Made by a program: the position numbers and the translations under genes
Part shown: piece by piece, positions 23,375 to 24,985 of the stretch
How the letters are laid out: every line of letters starts with the position of its first letter
Position numbering within the stretch: position 1 is the first letter of the stretch
Notes under the pieces: model-generated
Seen by the model: only the letters and a program-made list of their open reading frames with translations
Database searches by the model: none
Told to the model about the DNA's origin: nothing
Assembly: GCA_034435635.1 (NCBI GenBank)
Contig: DAOTWY010000085.1
Span: 1 to 24,985, forward strand
DNA length: 24,985 nucleotides
Direction of reading: 5' to 3'
Source: DAOTWY01 sp003696565
GTDB lineage: Bacteria > Chloroflexota > Anaerolineae > Aggregatilineales > Phototrophicaceae

Positions 23375-24985
23375 TTATTTGCGCTCTCGATGAAATATGA
23401 AATACCATAACAGGATCAAGCTCGCTATAAACAACACCCAAATCAGTGGCTTAGATGTCGGTTCGGGAGTGAGCGTGGTTTGGCGTTGTTGCTTGGCGGA
23501 TGCTAGCATCGCCTGCCAATCCGGGATAAGATCACGCGATGGGAGGCTATAACATGCCCGCCATAAATCCAGATATGCGGCTTGTTCTGCTTGCCAATGA
23601 GAATCATCCCAACCCAGCTCTGGCTGGCAAATTTCGCGGATTCGTGGCAGGATACTTTCTCCACCACCAGGGAGCAGCAAGCCTAACCGGGTACGCCGCA
23701 ACATCAAGTCCTCTAGATGCACCACGTTTTCCATACGCGCCGCCCAGCGTAATTCCGCCCATAGCGTGGTTGTGCCGGGGATAGTCTGTAATTCATCTTC
23801 TTGCGCTGCTTCTACCAAGGCTGCAGCTTGCGCGCCATACCGACCAACTAACCGCCGCCGCTTGGATACATCTAACCATGCTGGCAAAGTATCTTCCACA
23901 GTATCTAACACAGGTGTATCATCCGGTAACTCCGGCATATTGGGTAATGCATCAGCGGCAGCAGATAATGCGTTAAGTGCGATTGTGCGGAAGGTGGTTA
24001 ATTTCCCCCCCGTGACAGTCAACAAACCGTTTTCTTGCCAGATGACATAATCTCGTGATTCTTTAGAGGGGTCGTCTTTGCCTGTTCCAACCACTGGACG
24101 CACCCCGGCATAAGTGGCTATGACATCATCCAGCGAAACCTGCCGTGATGGGAATTGATGCACGACCGCCGCCATGAGATACGCCACCTCCTCCGGGCTG
24201 ATGGCTGGGTCATCATCAAGTGGTGCAGTATGGTCAATATCGGTTGTGCCAACAAGTGTTACCCCTTCCCATGGGAAGATAAACACCGGACGGCGATCGA
24301 TAGGATGTAAAAATGTAATGGCTTGGGCAACTGGTAGCTTCCACGCCGGGAAGATCAAATGACTACCACGGAGCGGGCGCATTTTTGCTTCTGCCCCAAC
24401 TTCCTTGCGCAGATGGTCTGCCCACGCACCCGTTGCATTGATGACAACCCGCGCATGGATTTCTGCGGTTTGGTTTGTTTGCAAGTCTCGTAGAATAACC
24501 CCGCACACCCCCATCTTGTCACGGACTAGCCCCTCTGCGCGGGTATAATTGACCGCCATACCGCCATCTGCTACAGCTTCTTGAATAACACGTAGCACTA
24601 AACGCGCATCATCCGTTTGAGCATCCCCATAGCGGAAGCCCCCTTGTAAGTTTTCAGTATTGATGTGAGGAGCGAGCATCTGAAAATCTGACGCGCTGTA
24701 ATATCGATGTGACCATTGCAACGCCATCAGGTCATATACTGCCAGCCCCGCACCATAGGTCAATCTGCCTGGGGTATCCCCTTTATGTGTGGCGACTAAA
24801 AACCCGAGTGGATCAATCAACCCTGGACCATCCTCCAGCAATTGCTCACGTTCTCGTACAGACATCAATGTTAAGCCGAGTTGTCCCGTGGCTAAATAGC
24901 GCAAGCCACCATGCACCAACTTGGAAGATCGGCTAGAAGTTCCCCAAGCGAAATCACGTTGCTCTACTAACAATGCTGCTAGGTT
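23375..24985 (-). CDS. glpD: FAD-dependent glycerol-3-phosphate dehydrogenase, 5' end cut by window, with C-terminal membrane helix
   Basis: 536 codons are visible; the frame is open through the window edge (N-L-A-A-L-L-V-E-Q), so the first 20-40 residues, including the GxGxxG FAD motif, are missing. Seen are LVEQRDFAWGTSSRSSKLVH and HGGLRYL (the FAD/substrate region right after the Rossmann start), GFRYGDAQTDDARLVL, VVINATGAWAD, MRPLRGSHLIFP, GVTLVGTTDIDH, TYAGVRPVVG and VTGGKLTTFR, all typical of GlpD/GlpA, followed by the helical C-terminal domain (MENVVHLEDLMLRRTRLG). The enzyme oxidises glycerol 3-phosphate to DHAP and passes electrons to quinone. The protein ends with a polar linker and a hydrophobic helix (PLIWVLFIASLILLWYFIF) followed by basic HRERK, a tail anchor that E. 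coli GlpD lacks. The oxidation product DHAP links it to glycolysis and glycerolipid synthesis. Confidence 0.9.
   Translation of the reverse strand, partial: NLAALLVEQRDFAWGTSSRSSKLVHGGLRYLATGQLGLTLMSVREREQLLEDGPGLIDPLGFLVATHKGDTPGRLTYGAGLAVYDLMALQWSHRYYSASDFQMLAPHINTENLQGGFRYGDAQTDDARLVLRVIQEAVADGGMAVNYTRAEGLVRDKMGVCGVILRDLQTNQTAEIHARVVINATGAWADHLRKEVGAEAKMRPLRGSHLIFPAWKLPVAQAITFLHPIDRRPVFIFPWEGVTLVGTTDIDHTAPLDDDPAISPEEVAYLMAAVVHQFPSRQVSLDDVIATYAGVRPVVGTGKDDPSKESRDYVIWQENGLLTVTGGKLTTFRTIALNALSAAADALPNMPELPDDTPVLDTVEDTLPAWLDVSKRRRLVGRYGAQAAALVEAAQEDELQTIPGTTTLWAELRWAARMENVVHLEDLMLRRTRLGLLLPGGGESILPRIREICQPELGWDDSHWQAEQAAYLDLWRACYSLPSRDLIPDWQAMLASAKQQRQTTLTPEPTSKPLIWVLFIASLILLWYFIFHRERK

Noticed and set aside
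1..24985. CRISPR arrays, tRNA genes, insertion sequences or prophage genes
   Set aside because: No regularly spaced repeats, cloverleaf-like segments, transposase, integrase or phage structural sequences were seen on reading either strand.

Overview
The window looks like chromosomal DNA of a free-living bacterium of moderate GC content, most plausibly a member of the Chloroflexota (Anaerolineae-like). This is inferred from gene content and not from a marker gene: large DUF11 surface proteins, REC-PAS-histidine kinase architectures, a NACHT/HEAT protein, small STAS-like proteins, and an alkyl-DHAP-synthase-like flavoprotein next to a FadR regulator. No rRNA, tRNA, CRISPR array, insertion sequence or prophage gene was found.

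Layout. 1-3213: a secreted protein built from two gap-free copies of a 251-residue unit, then an endonuclease/exonuclease/phosphatase-family hydrolase and a small STAS/SpoIIAA-like protein. 3304-9629: a same-strand signalling block with a membrane-bound four-PAS histidine kinase, a REC-PAS-kinase hybrid, a NACHT-type P-loop NTPase with C-terminal HEAT repeats and a short N-terminal Rossmann-like module, and a small two-helix membrane protein with a PH-like tail. 9807-11051: an MscS-type channel. 11096-13401 (minus): an operon of a FadR-type regulator and an AGPS-like FAD oxidase, with a near-consensus promoter and a perfect 23-bp FadR-type palindrome over its predicted start point. 13632-16850: a DUF11 surface protein ending in LPATG. 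16939-18225: a CNNM/CorC-type CBS membrane protein. 18471-21748: genes for E1-alpha, E1-beta and E2 of a pyruvate (or related 2-oxoacid/acetoin) dehydrogenase, preceded by a leader that can fold into a hairpin plus pseudoknot and followed by a strong hairpin. 21782-22171 (minus): a second STAS-like protein. 22318-23286: a Hal2/CysQ-like phosphatase. 23375-24985 (minus, cut by the window edge): glycerol-3-phosphate dehydrogenase with an unusual C-terminal membrane helix.

How they may work together. The two kinases form a tight pair in which the first (Cph1-like core) could phosphorylate the Rcp1-like receiver of the second; neither has a DNA-binding output domain. FadR probably represses its own operon and is released by long-chain acyl-CoA, tying the AGPS-like oxidase to lipid supply; GlpD makes DHAP, the backbone precursor of ether lipids, so the two flavoproteins may meet in lipid metabolism. 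The 2-oxoacid dehydrogenase genes lack an E3 gene here, so E3 must be encoded elsewhere.

The points most worth following up are the FadR operator, the NACHT-HEAT protein, the folded leader before the dehydrogenase operon, the tail-anchored GlpD and the duplicated secreted protein.
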